The notes beneath the pieces were generated by a model. The model saw only the letters and a program-made list of their open reading frames with translations. It was not told where the DNA came from and did no database searches. Shown here piece after piece: positions 23,795 to 33,268 of a stretch of 64,000 nucleotides of DNA. This stretch comes from an uncultured Clostridia bacterium (GTDB lineage Bacteria; Bacillota; Clostridia; UBA1381): the NCBI GenBank assembly GCA_934476075.1, contig CAKSNH010000006.1, positions 1-64,000 on the forward strand, written 5' to 3'. The translations under genes were made by a program, and so were the position numbers. The first letter of the stretch is position 1. The number at the start of each line of letters is the position of its first letter.

Positions 23795-24934
23795 ATGAAA
23801 AAACTTACTTTATATTTATTGATTGCAGTATTGTCAATCTCACCGGTCGTATCTTTTGCCGATACTTTAACCACTGCCGATACAACCGTTCAAACAGAAC
23901 AGGCTGCTGAAAATACGTCAGCGACAATGACCATTGACAACGCAATAGAATATGCTATGGAACATTCTTCGGCGGTACTTGCCGACCAAGCCTCTGTAAA
24001 CTATTACAACGAATTACTTGCACAGGCGTCACACGCAATGCGTGATATGTCCACAAAAACCGCAATGAGCGATGAAATGTATCTTATAAAAAGCGGTTAC
24101 AGACGTTCGGAAGTGCAGTTAGGCTTAAACAATGCAAAACGTACGCTTGACAACACAAAATACACCGTACGCAGCAACGTATATAATTATTTCTATACAT
24201 ATCTTTCGGGCTTGAAAAAAGCTGAGATTGCAAAAACTGCCCTTGAACAAGCCGAAACCAATCTTGAACAGGCAAAGCTGAAATATCAAAAAGGTCTTAT
24301 TTCCGCAAATGATATTACAAGTTTTGAAATTGCGGTATTAAGTGCAAAAAATTCACTTGCGGCAACAGACCGTACAAATGAAACAACAATGGAAAACCTA
24401 AAATATGCCATAGGTTATCCGTCGGGCAGCGAATTAAAACTTAACGGAACTCTTGACCTTAGCGACGATACAAAAAATGTTTCACTTGCCGAGGCTGTAA
24501 GTCTTGTTAAGCAGAACAATACGTCAATCATGACCATCAATGACAATATCGCTCTTGCAAACGAAATGATGGACACATATTCAAAATGGTATCCGTCAAA
24601 TACATACAGTTACAGAGTACAGAAAGCGTCATACGATAAAAACATAATCAGCTATCAAAATTCGATAGACCAAATCGTATTGTCGGTACGCCCTACATAC
24701 AACGCACTTTGCTCGGCATACGAAGGCTTGGAACTTTGCGAACTTTCTTCAAAGCAAGCCGCATCTCAGCTTTCAGCCGTAAGTGCAAAATTTGACATGA
24801 ATATGGCAACAAGCAATGAATACATCAATGCGGCAAACGCAAAAACCACTACCGAAAATAATCTTGTCGATGCAAGACTGGGTGTAATTCTTGCAGAACG
24901 TGCATATCGTTCACTATATGACTCTACAAACTAA
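23795..24934 (+). CDS. TolC-family efflux protein, short form without obvious barrel strands
   Basis: This 379-residue protein has a signal peptide (MKKLTLYLLIAVLSISPVVS, then FADT). The rest is mainly alpha-helical coiled coil with two internally related halves, as in TolC. Examples are ALEQAETNLEQAKLKYQKGL and LISANDITSFEIA (first half) and ALCSAYEGLELCELSSKQAA (second half). TolC proteins form the outer exit duct of tripartite pumps. Here the two regions that make the outer-membrane barrel in TolC appear replaced by short loops, which suits an organism without an outer membrane. AAGGAAGGG precedes the ATG. It is followed by its membrane-fusion partner and RND pump. Confidence 0.85.
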   Translation: MKKLTLYLLIAVLSISPVVSFADTLTTADTTVQTEQAAENTSATMTIDNAIEYAMEHSSAVLADQASVNYYNELLAQASHAMRDMSTKTAMSDEMYLIKSGYRRSEVQLGLNNAKRTLDNTKYTVRSNVYNYFYTYLSGLKKAEIAKTALEQAETNLEQAKLKYQKGLISANDITSFEIAVLSAKNSLAATDRTNETTMENLKYAIGYPSGSELKLNGTLDLSDDTKNVSLAEAVSLVKQNNTSIMTINDNIALANEMMDTYSKWYPSNTYSYRVQKASYDKNIISYQNSIDQIVLSVRPTYNALCSAYEGLELCELSSKQAASQLSAVSAKFDMNMATSNEYINAANAKTTTENNLVDARLGVILAERAYRSLYDSTN

Positions 24935-24979
24935 TTTGTTTACATTTTTAATTTATACATAAATTTAGGAGGAAAGTAT

Positions 24980-26536
24980 ATGAAAAGAAAAATTATAAGT
25001 ATCATATTATCCTGCACATTGATATTATCTCTATCAGCCTGCGGCAAAAAAGCCGAGGACACAACCGCAGAAAATACGCAGACTGCTGTCAATGTAACGG
25101 TAGATACTGCCGCAATGCATGAAATTTCAAGCGGTGTATCTTACACGGGTGAAATTGTTCCGGCAACCGAAGTTTCGGTATCGCCTAAAACATCGGGTAA
25201 GGTTACAGCCGTTAATGTTGAAGTCGGCTCATATGTAAATGCCGGAGATGTATTGTTTACAATAGATGATACCGATTTGAAACTGGCATATAATCAAGCA
25301 TTGGCAAGCTATAACAGTGCCGTTGCCGGATATTCGAGCGTTACGGGCGGAAGTGCGAAGCAATCGGAAAATCAGGTAAATCAAGCGGTGACAAATGCAC
25401 AGGTCAGCTACGATTCGGCACTTACCACCCTTGACAGAGAGCAAAAATTATACGAAAACAATTCAGCCGTTATTCTTGCTCAGCAAGCATATGACGATAC
25501 TGTTGCAAGCTACAACCGTGCTTTGGATTTATACAATAATGACGTAAATCTTATCGCCGCAAGAAATGCTTTGCAGACCGCAAAAGATAATTATGACCGT
25601 ATGCAGTCATTGTTTGAAGTCGGAGCTATTTCACAAGTAGATTTGGACTCGGCAAAAACCGCATATGAAAATGCACAGGCCTCTGTCACAAGTGCGGAAA
25701 GCTCAAATCAAACTCAAATTGAAGCTGCAAAAACCGCAATGGTTAATGCGGAGGAAAATCTGAAATCGACAAAAGTGAATGCGAGAGCATCTTTGGACGC
25801 TGCCGAAAATGCAGTGAAAACTGCCGAAACAGCTTTAAAAAATGCCAAAGAAACTCGTGACCTTACTGTAAATGTACTAAATCCACAGAGTGAAAACACC
25901 GCTCATGCAAGCGTACAAAGTGCAAAAGCGGCTCTTGACATTGCGTCAAATAATCTAAACAATACAAAAGTAACCGCTCCTATTTCGGGTTATGTTACAT
26001 CACGTTCTGTCGAAAAGGGACAAAATGCCGCACAAGGCTCGCCGGCTATCGGTCTGGTTAATATGAATACGGTTGACGTTTCAATCAGCGTTACCGAATC
26101 CGTTATTCCTACAATATCACAAGGTATGAAAGCCACTGTTTCCGTTCCGTCCGCAAATATCAGCGAAATTGAAGGTGCTGTTGTTGAAGTAAGCCCTACA
26201 AAGGACGCACAGACAGGCTTGTTCACAGTAAAAATAAGCGTGCCTAACAATGACGGTGCTTTAAAGGGCGGTATGTTTGCCGATGTCAAGCTTATCACTT
26301 TGAATGAACAGGTACTTTCCGTTCCTGCCGAATCAATCACAACAGACGGTGCAGACAACTATGTTTATGTAAACAACAACGGTACTGCCGAAAAGAAATC
26401 TGTTGAGGTCGGCGATTCTGACGGTACTTATACGGAAATCCTTGCCGGTGTAAGCGAGGGCGAATCTGTAATTGTTACAGGTAAAGAATTTATAACAGAT
26501 GACAATAAACAAGTTACTGTTACCAATGCACAATAA
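24980..26536 (+). CDS. RND efflux membrane-fusion lipoprotein
   Basis: This 518-residue periplasmic-adaptor-type protein has a lipoprotein signal with lipobox LSAC (Cys21). A biotinyl-lipoyl half-domain follows (GKVTAVNVEVGSYVNAGDVL), then an unusually long coiled-coil hairpin (about 100-310), the second lipoyl half (VTAPISGYVTSRSVEKGQ), a beta-barrel domain and a membrane-proximal domain. It links the RND pump to the TolC-like protein. AGGAGGAAAG precedes the ATG; the RND gene starts 17 bases after its stop. The long hairpin may compensate for a different exit-duct geometry. Confidence 0.93.
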   Translation: MKRKIISIILSCTLILSLSACGKKAEDTTAENTQTAVNVTVDTAAMHEISSGVSYTGEIVPATEVSVSPKTSGKVTAVNVEVGSYVNAGDVLFTIDDTDLKLAYNQALASYNSAVAGYSSVTGGSAKQSENQVNQAVTNAQVSYDSALTTLDREQKLYENNSAVILAQQAYDDTVASYNRALDLYNNDVNLIAARNALQTAKDNYDRMQSLFEVGAISQVDLDSAKTAYENAQASVTSAESSNQTQIEAAKTAMVNAEENLKSTKVNARASLDAAENAVKTAETALKNAKETRDLTVNVLNPQSENTAHASVQSAKAALDIASNNLNNTKVTAPISGYVTSRSVEKGQNAAQGSPAIGLVNMNTVDVSISVTESVIPTISQGMKATVSVPSANISEIEGAVVEVSPTKDAQTGLFTVKISVPNNDGALKGGMFADVKLITLNEQVLSVPAESITTDGADNYVYVNNNGTAEKKSVEVGDSDGTYTEILAGVSEGESVIVTGKEFITDDNKQVTVTNAQ

Positions 26537-26553
26537 TGCGGAGGTAGACGAAT

Positions 26554-29500
26554 ATGAAGTTATATGAATTATCTATAAAGAAACCCGTTGCCGTTATAAT
26601 GGCGGTATGCGTTGCCGTTTTGCTTGGTCTTTATTCCATGACCATGCTTGACACCGAAATGATGCCCGACATAACAATGCCGTATGCTATCGTATACACA
26701 AGCTATAACGGTGTTGCACCGTCAGAAATCGAAACTTTGGTTACTAAACCTATGGAAAATGCCGTAAGTTCGGTAAGCGGTGTTAAAAGTATTCAGTCAC
26801 GTTCGAGCGAAGGTACATCTTTGGTTATCGTGGAATTTAATGCGGGCACCGATATTGACGTTGCCGCACAGGATTTGCGTGACAAAATAGATATGTACAA
26901 GATGATGCTTCCCGATGACTGCGACAACCCTACCATCATGAAATTGGATATGAACTCCATGCCGGTCGCAATGTTCAGTTTCTCTATCAAGGGTCAGGAT
27001 TTGACAAAAACAAAAAAATATGTTGATGACGATTTATCAAAAACACTTGAATCTATCGACGGTGTCGGTTCGGTAAACGTATCGGGCGGTAACGAGCGTG
27101 AAATACAAGTTGTTATGGACACAAATAAGATGTTTGGTTACAACATCAGTATTTCTCAGCTTGTATCGGCTATTTCAACCGAAAATAACGATGTGCCGGG
27201 CGGCAGCGTATCGGGTATGGGCAAGGATTTGTCAATCCGTACTGTCGGTAAATTTTCAAGTTTGAAAGATATTGAAAATGTTCCTATTACAACAACCACA
27301 GGCGAGATAGTGTTCCTGCGTGACGTTGCAAAGGTCGTTGACGGTACTACCGAAGACAGTACATATGCTCGTCTGAACGGCTCTGAATCACTGTCTATCA
27401 GTATTCAAAAGCAATCGGGTGCTAATACTGTTGACGTTGTAAAAAATGTTACAAAGGTACTTGACAACTTAAAAGCAGCCAATCCGAATGTCGATTATGA
27501 AATGACCATGGAACAGGCAAGCTATATTGAAAACTCTATCAGTTCCGTTGCAAGCAGTGCCGTTATCGGTGCGATATTGGCTATTATAATATTGTTCCTT
27601 TTCTTGGGAAGTTTCCGTTCAGCATTGGTAATCGGTATTTCAATGCCGGTATCAATCTTTACTACATTCATCGGTATGTACTTTTCGGGAATGTCGCTGA
27701 ACGTTGTATCGCTCGGCGGTCTGGCACTCGGCGTAGGTATGCTTGTGGATAACTCGGTCGTTGTACTTGAAAATATCTACCGCAGACGTTCGGAATTATA
27801 CGAAAAAGCAACAACTGCCGGTATCAAAGGTTCTGCCGAGGTTGTGGGTGCGGTTATTGCGTCTGTGCTGACAACCTGTATCGTGTATGTACCTTTGATA
27901 TTCGTAAAGAATATGATGGCTGAAATGTTTAATCAGCTTTCGTTCGCTATCATTTTCTCACAAATATCTTCTTTGATTGTTACATTCCTTCTTGTGCCTA
28001 TGTTAAGTTCAAGAATTGATGAGCTTGAAACTCACAACAAAGTAAAAGATATATTTATCGTTCCTTTTGACAAGTTCTTAAAGCTTGTATACAAAGGCTA
28101 TGAAAAACTTCTTCGTTTTGCTCTTAGCCACAGAAAAACCATTATCAGCATCGTGCTTGGCTGTTTCGTGCTGAGTATTGTTGCATTGGGGCTAATCGGT
28201 ATGGAAATGATGCCGTCAAGTGATGAAGGTTCGTTTACCGTTTCTATCGAAACACCTGCCGGAAGTACCCTTGACACAACCGATGAAATTGCAAAACAGG
28301 CGGAAGATATTATCACAAAAAATGAATATGTACAAAGTGTGTTCTGTACAGTCGGCAGCGGCGGTACATTCAGCAGCGGTGCTTCAAATTCCGCTTCAAT
28401 CACAGTTACTTTGGTTGACAAGGATAAGAGAGGCAAACTTTCAACAAACGATGTTTTGGAACTTGTAAGACAGGATTTGAGCCACATCACAGGTGCTGAC
28501 TTCTCACTTTCCGCATCAAGTTCAACAGGTATGTCAAGCTCCGGCGACGCTACATTCACTATCTACGGCGACGATTTTGACGCATTGGAAAGCTATGCCG
28601 ATTCAGCCGTTGACATTCTGAAAGGTATCAACGGTACTCGTGAAGTAACAACTTCGCTTAGCGAAACAAAACCCGAAGCAAGAATTTATGTCGACAGAGA
28701 AAAAGCAGCAAGATACGGTCTGACCACTTCGGCAGCCGCATCGCTTATCAAGACATCTATTTCGGGTCAGGTTGCATCTGAATTTGCCGATGCAGGTAAA
28801 GAATACGATATTCGTGTAATGCTTCCTGAAAATCAGACAGAAACATACGAAAACTTGAAGAATTTGAAAATTAAATCGGGTACGGGACAATGGATTACAC
28901 TTGCCGATGTTGCGTCTTTGAAGATTGAACAGGGTTACACAACAATCCAAAGACAAGACCAGCAGCGTATAGTTGACGTAACTTGTAAATTATACGGCGT
29001 CGATATCGGTACTGTAACAAATGAATTTAACGAGAAATTTGCACAGGTTCCGGCTCCGGACGGCTGTACCTACGAAACAGGCGGTACATACGAATCTATG
29101 ATGGACGCTATGGTTGACTTGGCTATGGCTATCGTTTTGGGTATTATCCTGATGTACATGATAATGGCGGCACAATTCGGTTCATATGTTGAACCATTGC
29201 TGGTATTGTTCTCAGTACCGCTTGCCCTTATCGGTGTTGTTCTTTCATTGGTTATCGACGGCAATCCGCTTAACGTTATTTCGGTTATCGGTATGCTGAT
29301 GCTGAGCGGTATGATTGTTAATAACGCTATCGTACTTTTGGACTTCATCAACGTATCAAAAGCAGAAGGTACATTCACCGACAAAACAGAGCTTATCGTA
29401 AATGCCGGTAAAACTCGTTTACGTCCGGTGCTTATGACAACCATCACATCAATCCTTGGCTTCCTGCCTATGGTATTGTCAACCTCTGACGGTTCTGAAA

Positions 29501-29673
29501 TGATGCGTCCGCTTGCGGTTGTATTGCTTGGCGGTCTGGCAGTCGGTACTGTATTGACTTTGGTATTCATTCCTACAATATACTATATTGCGGACGGAAT
29601 GCTTGAAAAGCACAAAGCTAAAAAAGCTGAAAGAAAAGCAAAAAAGGCAGCTAAAAAAGCCGCACAGGCTTAA
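26554..29673 (+). CDS. RND family multidrug efflux permease
   Basis: This 1039-residue inner-membrane pump of the AcrB/MdtB (HAE-1) type has two repeats of six helices with large extracellular loops. The N-terminus (KKPVAVIMAVC) and the helix-4 element GVGMLVDNSVVVLENI, with its proton-relay Asp, are clear. The second half contains MYMIMAAQFGSYVEPLLVLF and MLSGMIVNNAIVLLDF. The basic Lys/Ala-rich tail is unusual in length. It is driven by the proton gradient; the substrates are unknown. It is the last gene of the marR-tolC-MFP-RND operon, which ends at a strong terminator. Confidence 0.96.
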   Translation: MKLYELSIKKPVAVIMAVCVAVLLGLYSMTMLDTEMMPDITMPYAIVYTSYNGVAPSEIETLVTKPMENAVSSVSGVKSIQSRSSEGTSLVIVEFNAGTDIDVAAQDLRDKIDMYKMMLPDDCDNPTIMKLDMNSMPVAMFSFSIKGQDLTKTKKYVDDDLSKTLESIDGVGSVNVSGGNEREIQVVMDTNKMFGYNISISQLVSAISTENNDVPGGSVSGMGKDLSIRTVGKFSSLKDIENVPITTTTGEIVFLRDVAKVVDGTTEDSTYARLNGSESLSISIQKQSGANTVDVVKNVTKVLDNLKAANPNVDYEMTMEQASYIENSISSVASSAVIGAILAIIILFLFLGSFRSALVIGISMPVSIFTTFIGMYFSGMSLNVVSLGGLALGVGMLVDNSVVVLENIYRRRSELYEKATTAGIKGSAEVVGAVIASVLTTCIVYVPLIFVKNMMAEMFNQLSFAIIFSQISSLIVTFLLVPMLSSRIDELETHNKVKDIFIVPFDKFLKLVYKGYEKLLRFALSHRKTIISIVLGCFVLSIVALGLIGMEMMPSSDEGSFTVSIETPAGSTLDTTDEIAKQAEDIITKNEYVQSVFCTVGSGGTFSSGASNSASITVTLVDKDKRGKLSTNDVLELVRQDLSHITGADFSLSASSSTGMSSSGDATFTIYGDDFDALESYADSAVDILKGINGTREVTTSLSETKPEARIYVDREKAARYGLTTSAAASLIKTSISGQVASEFADAGKEYDIRVMLPENQTETYENLKNLKIKSGTGQWITLADVASLKIEQGYTTIQRQDQQRIVDVTCKLYGVDIGTVTNEFNEKFAQVPAPDGCTYETGGTYESMMDAMVDLAMAIVLGIILMYMIMAAQFGSYVEPLLVLFSVPLALIGVVLSLVIDGNPLNVISVIGMLMLSGMIVNNAIVLLDFINVSKAEGTFTDKTELIVNAGKTRLRPVLMTTITSILGFLPMVLSTSDGSEMMRPLAVVLLGGLAVGTVLTLVFIPTIYYIADGMLEKHKAKKAERKAKKAAKKAAQA

Positions 29674-29703
29674 TTATAAACGTGCGTATTTACCCTAAAA
29701 ATT

Positions 29704-29753
29704 AAACCCCGTCGGATTATAAAGTGACAGATTTATAATCCGATGGGGTTTTT
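29704..29753. terminator. Strong terminator after the RND gene, usable in both directions
   Basis: AAACCCCGTCGGATTATAAA pairs with TTTATAATCCGATGGGGTTT over 20 bases, followed by T on the plus strand. The minus-strand amidase gene ends 6 bases away. Confidence 0.9.
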
Positions 29754-29758
29754 AATTA

Positions 29759-30469
29759 TCAGTTATAATATTCATCAAGAGCGTCTGCAATAGCCCACGC
29801 CAGCTTAGACTGATACTCCTCATTTTTCAGTTTTCGTTCTTCGTCCGCATTTGATATGAAACCGCACTCTATCAATATTGACGGCAGCGGCGGATTTTTC
29901 ATCAAAAACAGTCTGCTGTCCGCCGTTTTTACAACGTGCATTTTCGCACCCGTAATATCGCTCATTCTCTGCTGTATACTCTCCGCCAATTCTTTTATAT
30001 CCGAATGTGATTTTGAATAAAACAGGTGCAGTCCCTTTGCCGTGGAATCGGGGAACGAATTCATATGTATACTCACGAACAAATCCGCATCGCTGTTTTT
30101 CATTATGTTAAGCCGATTATTCATATCCGACCGCTTTTTCTCACGGATTGTAACAGCGTCGGTATCATAAAGAGAATTGTCGTCTTTGCGTGTCATAATC
30201 ACATTCACGCCCTTTGCCTCCAATATCTCTTGCAATTTCAGTGCAATGGCAAGATTGATGTCCTTTTCCTCCGTACCGCTGACGCCCACCGCACCGCCAT
30301 CGGGACTGCCGTGACCCGCATCAACAATAATTTTTATCTTCCCCATTCCCGTCGGTTTCACAACCTGTGAATACGGAATATATCTCACCGCCGCACCGCC
30401 AATCAGTCCGACTATCACAAATATTAACGCAATCAATACCGATGACGACCGTTTCAATATAACAATCAT
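29759..30469 (-). CDS. cwlD: N-acetylmuramoyl-L-alanine amidase, CwlD-like
   Basis: This 236-residue zinc amidase (Amidase_3) is anchored by one N-terminal membrane helix (about 10-30). Zinc ligands are His53 in DAGHGSPDGG, Glu67 or Glu68, and His134 in SIHMNSF; the catalytic Glu200 is in ILIECGF. It cleaves the bond between muramic acid and the peptide stem. The short form with only a membrane anchor and no wall-binding repeats resembles CwlD, which makes muramic-delta-lactam in spore cortex. That role presumes a spore former, and no sporulation gene lies nearby. Confidence 0.85.
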   Translation of the reverse strand: MIVILKRSSSVLIALIFVIVGLIGGAAVRYIPYSQVVKPTGMGKIKIIVDAGHGSPDGGAVGVSGTEEKDINLAIALKLQEILEAKGVNVIMTRKDDNSLYDTDAVTIREKKRSDMNNRLNIMKNSDADLFVSIHMNSFPDSTAKGLHLFYSKSHSDIKELAESIQQRMSDITGAKMHVVKTADSRLFLMKNPPLPSILIECGFISNADEERKLKNEEYQSKLAWAIADALDEYYN

Positions 30470-30550
30470 ATTAATACCCCTTTTATATCAATATATATTA
30501 TCAATATGCAAAAGGGCGGTAAATAATGTTTTTGAAAATAAAGTTTTTCG

Positions 30551-31324
30551 CTATCCCAGTGCCACGTCCAATATCATCATTAGCACAAATCCAACGGCTG
30601 TGCCTATTGTTCCTATATTTGAATGTTCTCCCGACTGTCCCTCCGGTATTAATTCCTCAACCACCACATATATCATCGCCCCTGCGGCAAATGACAGCAA
30701 ATACGGCAGTACAGGTTCAATAATATTCGCAAGCAAAATTGTTATCACCGCCGCTATCGGCTCTACTATCCCCGAAAATACTCCGTATAAAAATGCTCTG
30801 CCCTTGCCTTTTTCGCTTGCCATAGGCATGGATATTATCGCACCTTCGGGAAAATTTTGTATTGCGATACCTATCGACAGTGCAAATGCACCGGCAAGCG
30901 TTATTCCGGTATTCTGCGAAAGCATTCCGGCGAATACCACGCCGACCGCCATACCCTCAGGTATATTATGGATTGTCACCGCAAGCATCAGCATTGCCGT
31001 CTTGGATATTTTCACTCCTATCCCCTCTTTATTGCCCGAAACAACATGAAGATGCGGTGTAACCACATCAACAAGCAGCAAAAACAATATTCCAAGCAGA
31101 AATCCCACGCTTGCCGGTACCCACGCAATCACATTTTGGTTTTGAGCCATATTTATCGACGGTATCAGAAGCGACCACACCGACGCTGCAATCATCACGC
31201 CGGCTGCAAAGCCGAGCAGCAATTTCTGCAATTTTGCTCCTATTCCGTCTTTAAGCAAAAATACCATTGCAGCTCCCAAAGTTGTTCCCGCAAACGGTAT
31301 TAAAAGTCCTGTTATCAACTGCAT
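30551..31324 (-). CDS. ZIP family divalent metal transporter
   Basis: This 257-residue membrane protein has about eight helices. Its metal-binding helices carry HNIPEGMAVGV and NFPEGAIISMPM, the canonical ZIP signatures. A short variable loop follows helix 3. Relatives (ZupT and the GufA group) import zinc, iron or manganese. GGAGG lies before the ATG. It is a single gene 81 bases upstream of the amidase gene on the same strand. Confidence 0.93.
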   Translation of the reverse strand: MQLITGLLIPFAGTTLGAAMVFLLKDGIGAKLQKLLLGFAAGVMIAASVWSLLIPSINMAQNQNVIAWVPASVGFLLGILFLLLVDVVTPHLHVVSGNKEGIGVKISKTAMLMLAVTIHNIPEGMAVGVVFAGMLSQNTGITLAGAFALSIGIAIQNFPEGAIISMPMASEKGKGRAFLYGVFSGIVEPIAAVITILLANIIEPVLPYLLSFAAGAMIYVVVEELIPEGQSGEHSNIGTIGTAVGFVLMMILDVALG

Positions 31325-31444
31325 AATTTATCCCTCCAATCTGTTATCGGCATTATATTAAAAATATAATTTCCGTACAAGCTATACTATACCACAAAAT
31401 CGGTAAAATTAAAAGCTGTATTTTATACGGCTGCAATTTTACAT

Positions 31445-31545
31445 AAAAAAGCTTCTGATAGAAACACCGCCTGTGAGCGGAGGATTAAGGCAGCATTTTT
31501 GATTTTTCGTCATTGCGTTTTGCACAATTTCCTACAAATAAAAAA
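31445..31545 (+). repeat. Dispersed intergenic repeat, full copy 4
   Basis: This copy has AAAAAAGCTTCTGATAGAA, the GC-rich hairpin in altered form (CCGCCTGTGAGCGG), the GCATTTTTGATTTTTCGTC block and the AAATAAAAAA end. The third hairpin is broken by a TTTGCACAAT variant, so structure is not fully kept. It lies in the gap between the ZIP gene and the HD-GYP gene, both on the minus strand. Nothing else is evident in 31325-31593. Confidence 0.85.
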
Positions 31546-31593
31546 GCGTATCTTGCAGAACAATTCTCCGCAAAATACGCTCAAAATCATAAA

Positions 31594-32742
31594 TTATTCT
31601 TTTATATGTATAAACGGTTCAGGATACAAACGCAATATTTCCGTTACATTCGCACCGATATTCTTTATACAATTTAATAAAACACTGTCAAATTTACCGC
31701 TCACACCGTTTGACAAATCATCAACACTGCTCTCGTAATAATTAACGTCCTCGGCTCTGCAATGCTTGCACAATAACTCATCAAGTGCAATAGCCAAACC
31801 CGCAACCTGTGCCTCAACAGGTATCTCGTCAGCCGATTTTCCGTAAGGATAACCCAATCCGTCAATACGTTCATGGTGATATGACGCTATGTTGCTGCAT
31901 ATTTTTATGTAATCTGAAATTTCCGGATTATCATTGAATTTAAGCATTGCCGTACCGTATTTAGGGTGTGTCTGGAACACTCCCACATCGTTCGGACTTA
32001 ATTCATCAATATTCCGCTTTATGATAGCATCGGGAAGTGACAGCAATCCTATATCGTGGTATACCGTTGCCTTTGCTATTATCTTAGCGGTTTCTTCGGT
32101 CAGCTTAAACGCATCAAAATCGGTTTTATACCCTATATTCATCATGGTCTGCAAAATAGTTTCAACAAATAATTCAACACGTTTCAGATGATTTTCCGTT
32201 TCAATTCCACGGGTTTTATACATACTGACAATCGATTTTAGTGTCTTTGCATTATATTCGTCAATCTTGCTCATGTTGAAATGAGTTTCAATTTTTCTTT
32301 CCGGACGTTCCATATTCTTTGCCGAACGTGCGAATGTCTTATGTGCATACAATTCGGCAATGTTAAGGACACGTTTATACACAGCATATCTGTCAATCGG
32401 TTTAACGATAAAATCAGCCATACCATGGTCATATCCCGATTTAAGGCTGTCCGGAATTGCCTCAGCAGTCATAAGTATAACAGGTGTAAGTTCAAGACCT
32501 TTTATCTGCTTTATCTTTTTCAAAGTTTCAATACCATTCATAAGAGGCATGAAAATATCAAGAATTATAACTGCTATGTCATCGGTATTATCAAGCAGAT
32601 AGCTTATCGCCTCATACCCGTTCTTTGCCGACACAACCTCGAAATCATCTTTAAAAATTCTGCCGATTATCGCTCTGTCTATTTCAGAATCATCTACTAT
32701 AAGCAGTTTGCTTTTTGTTTCTATTTCTATATCATTACCCAT
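31594..32742 (-). CDS. Response regulator with HD-GYP-type output domain
   Basis: This 382-residue protein joins a receiver domain (about 11-130, phosphorylatable Asp62 in LDIFMPLMNG) to an HD-GYP-like domain (about 190-375). The metal site has His229-Asp230, His259 and His289-His290, and the GYP motif is GLGYP (295-299). The usual HDIGK is HDIGLL here, so the Lys is lost. HD-GYP domains degrade cyclic-di-GMP; activity here is likely but should be checked because of that change. An Hpt protein is encoded 37 bases upstream in the same operon, but no histidine kinase is in this window. Confidence 0.88.
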   Translation of the reverse strand: MGNDIEIETKSKLLIVDDSEIDRAIIGRIFKDDFEVVSAKNGYEAISYLLDNTDDIAVIILDIFMPLMNGIETLKKIKQIKGLELTPVILMTAEAIPDSLKSGYDHGMADFIVKPIDRYAVYKRVLNIAELYAHKTFARSAKNMERPERKIETHFNMSKIDEYNAKTLKSIVSMYKTRGIETENHLKRVELFVETILQTMMNIGYKTDFDAFKLTEETAKIIAKATVYHDIGLLSLPDAIIKRNIDELSPNDVGVFQTHPKYGTAMLKFNDNPEISDYIKICSNIASYHHERIDGLGYPYGKSADEIPVEAQVAGLAIALDELLCKHCRAEDVNYYESSVDDLSNGVSGKFDSVLLNCIKNIGANVTEILRLYPEPFIHIKE

Positions 32743-32779
32743 CTCTGAACTCCTTTATAACTTTCAGTCCCTCACAGAG

Positions 32780-33139
32780 TTATCTGTAATTTGAAATTAT
32801 GATACAAACTGCATTGTAATTATCTCGTATCGCTTTATACTTATTCTCGATTATACCATAATTTCCGGCACGCATATCGTTGATTATTTCACTAAGACCC
32901 TCATACAGCGGCACCAATCCAAGATTGCCGGTAACACCCTTTAATGTATGAGCCTCCAAAACAGCATTTTCATAGTCTTTATCTATAATTAATTGAGTAA
33001 GCTTATCCATTTGAGATGTTTCGGGAAATTTCTTTATAAACCCCAAATACAATTCCTCATCATCCATAAATCTCTCCAATGACGTTTGAATGTCAGCCCC
33101 CCATGAAAACAACTTATTTAACAATTCGTTATCGTACAA
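32780..33139 (-). CDS. Stand-alone Hpt phosphotransfer protein
   Basis: This 119-residue helical protein has the Hpt motif AHTLKG with the phosphoacceptor His64. Such proteins relay phosphate between a hybrid kinase and a response regulator. It is transcribed just before the HD-GYP response regulator and is its likely donor. The N-terminal part (LFSWGADIQTSLERFMDDEELYL split over 10-32) matches free-standing Hpt modules in Clostridial signalling proteins. Confidence 0.85.
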   Translation of the reverse strand: MYDNELLNKLFSWGADIQTSLERFMDDEELYLGFIKKFPETSQMDKLTQLIIDKDYENAVLEAHTLKGVTGNLGLVPLYEGLSEIINDMRAGNYGIIENKYKAIRDNYNAVCIIISNYR

Positions 33140-33268
33140 CTTAAATCACTCCTCAATATATTTACTATGTCAATTTCATTATAACACACTACAATTAATA
33201 TATGCAACAATTTTTGCGATTTGAAACATTTTTTTTAAAACTTTTACATAATATTTTAAAATATTTTC

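Noticed and set aside
23728..23910. Short reading frames at 23728, 31499 and 42326 that share a translated stretch beginning IFRHCV
   Set aside because: They are the dispersed repeat read in the same frame. The similarity is explained by the DNA repeat, no suitable ribosome sites precede them, and full lengths differ.
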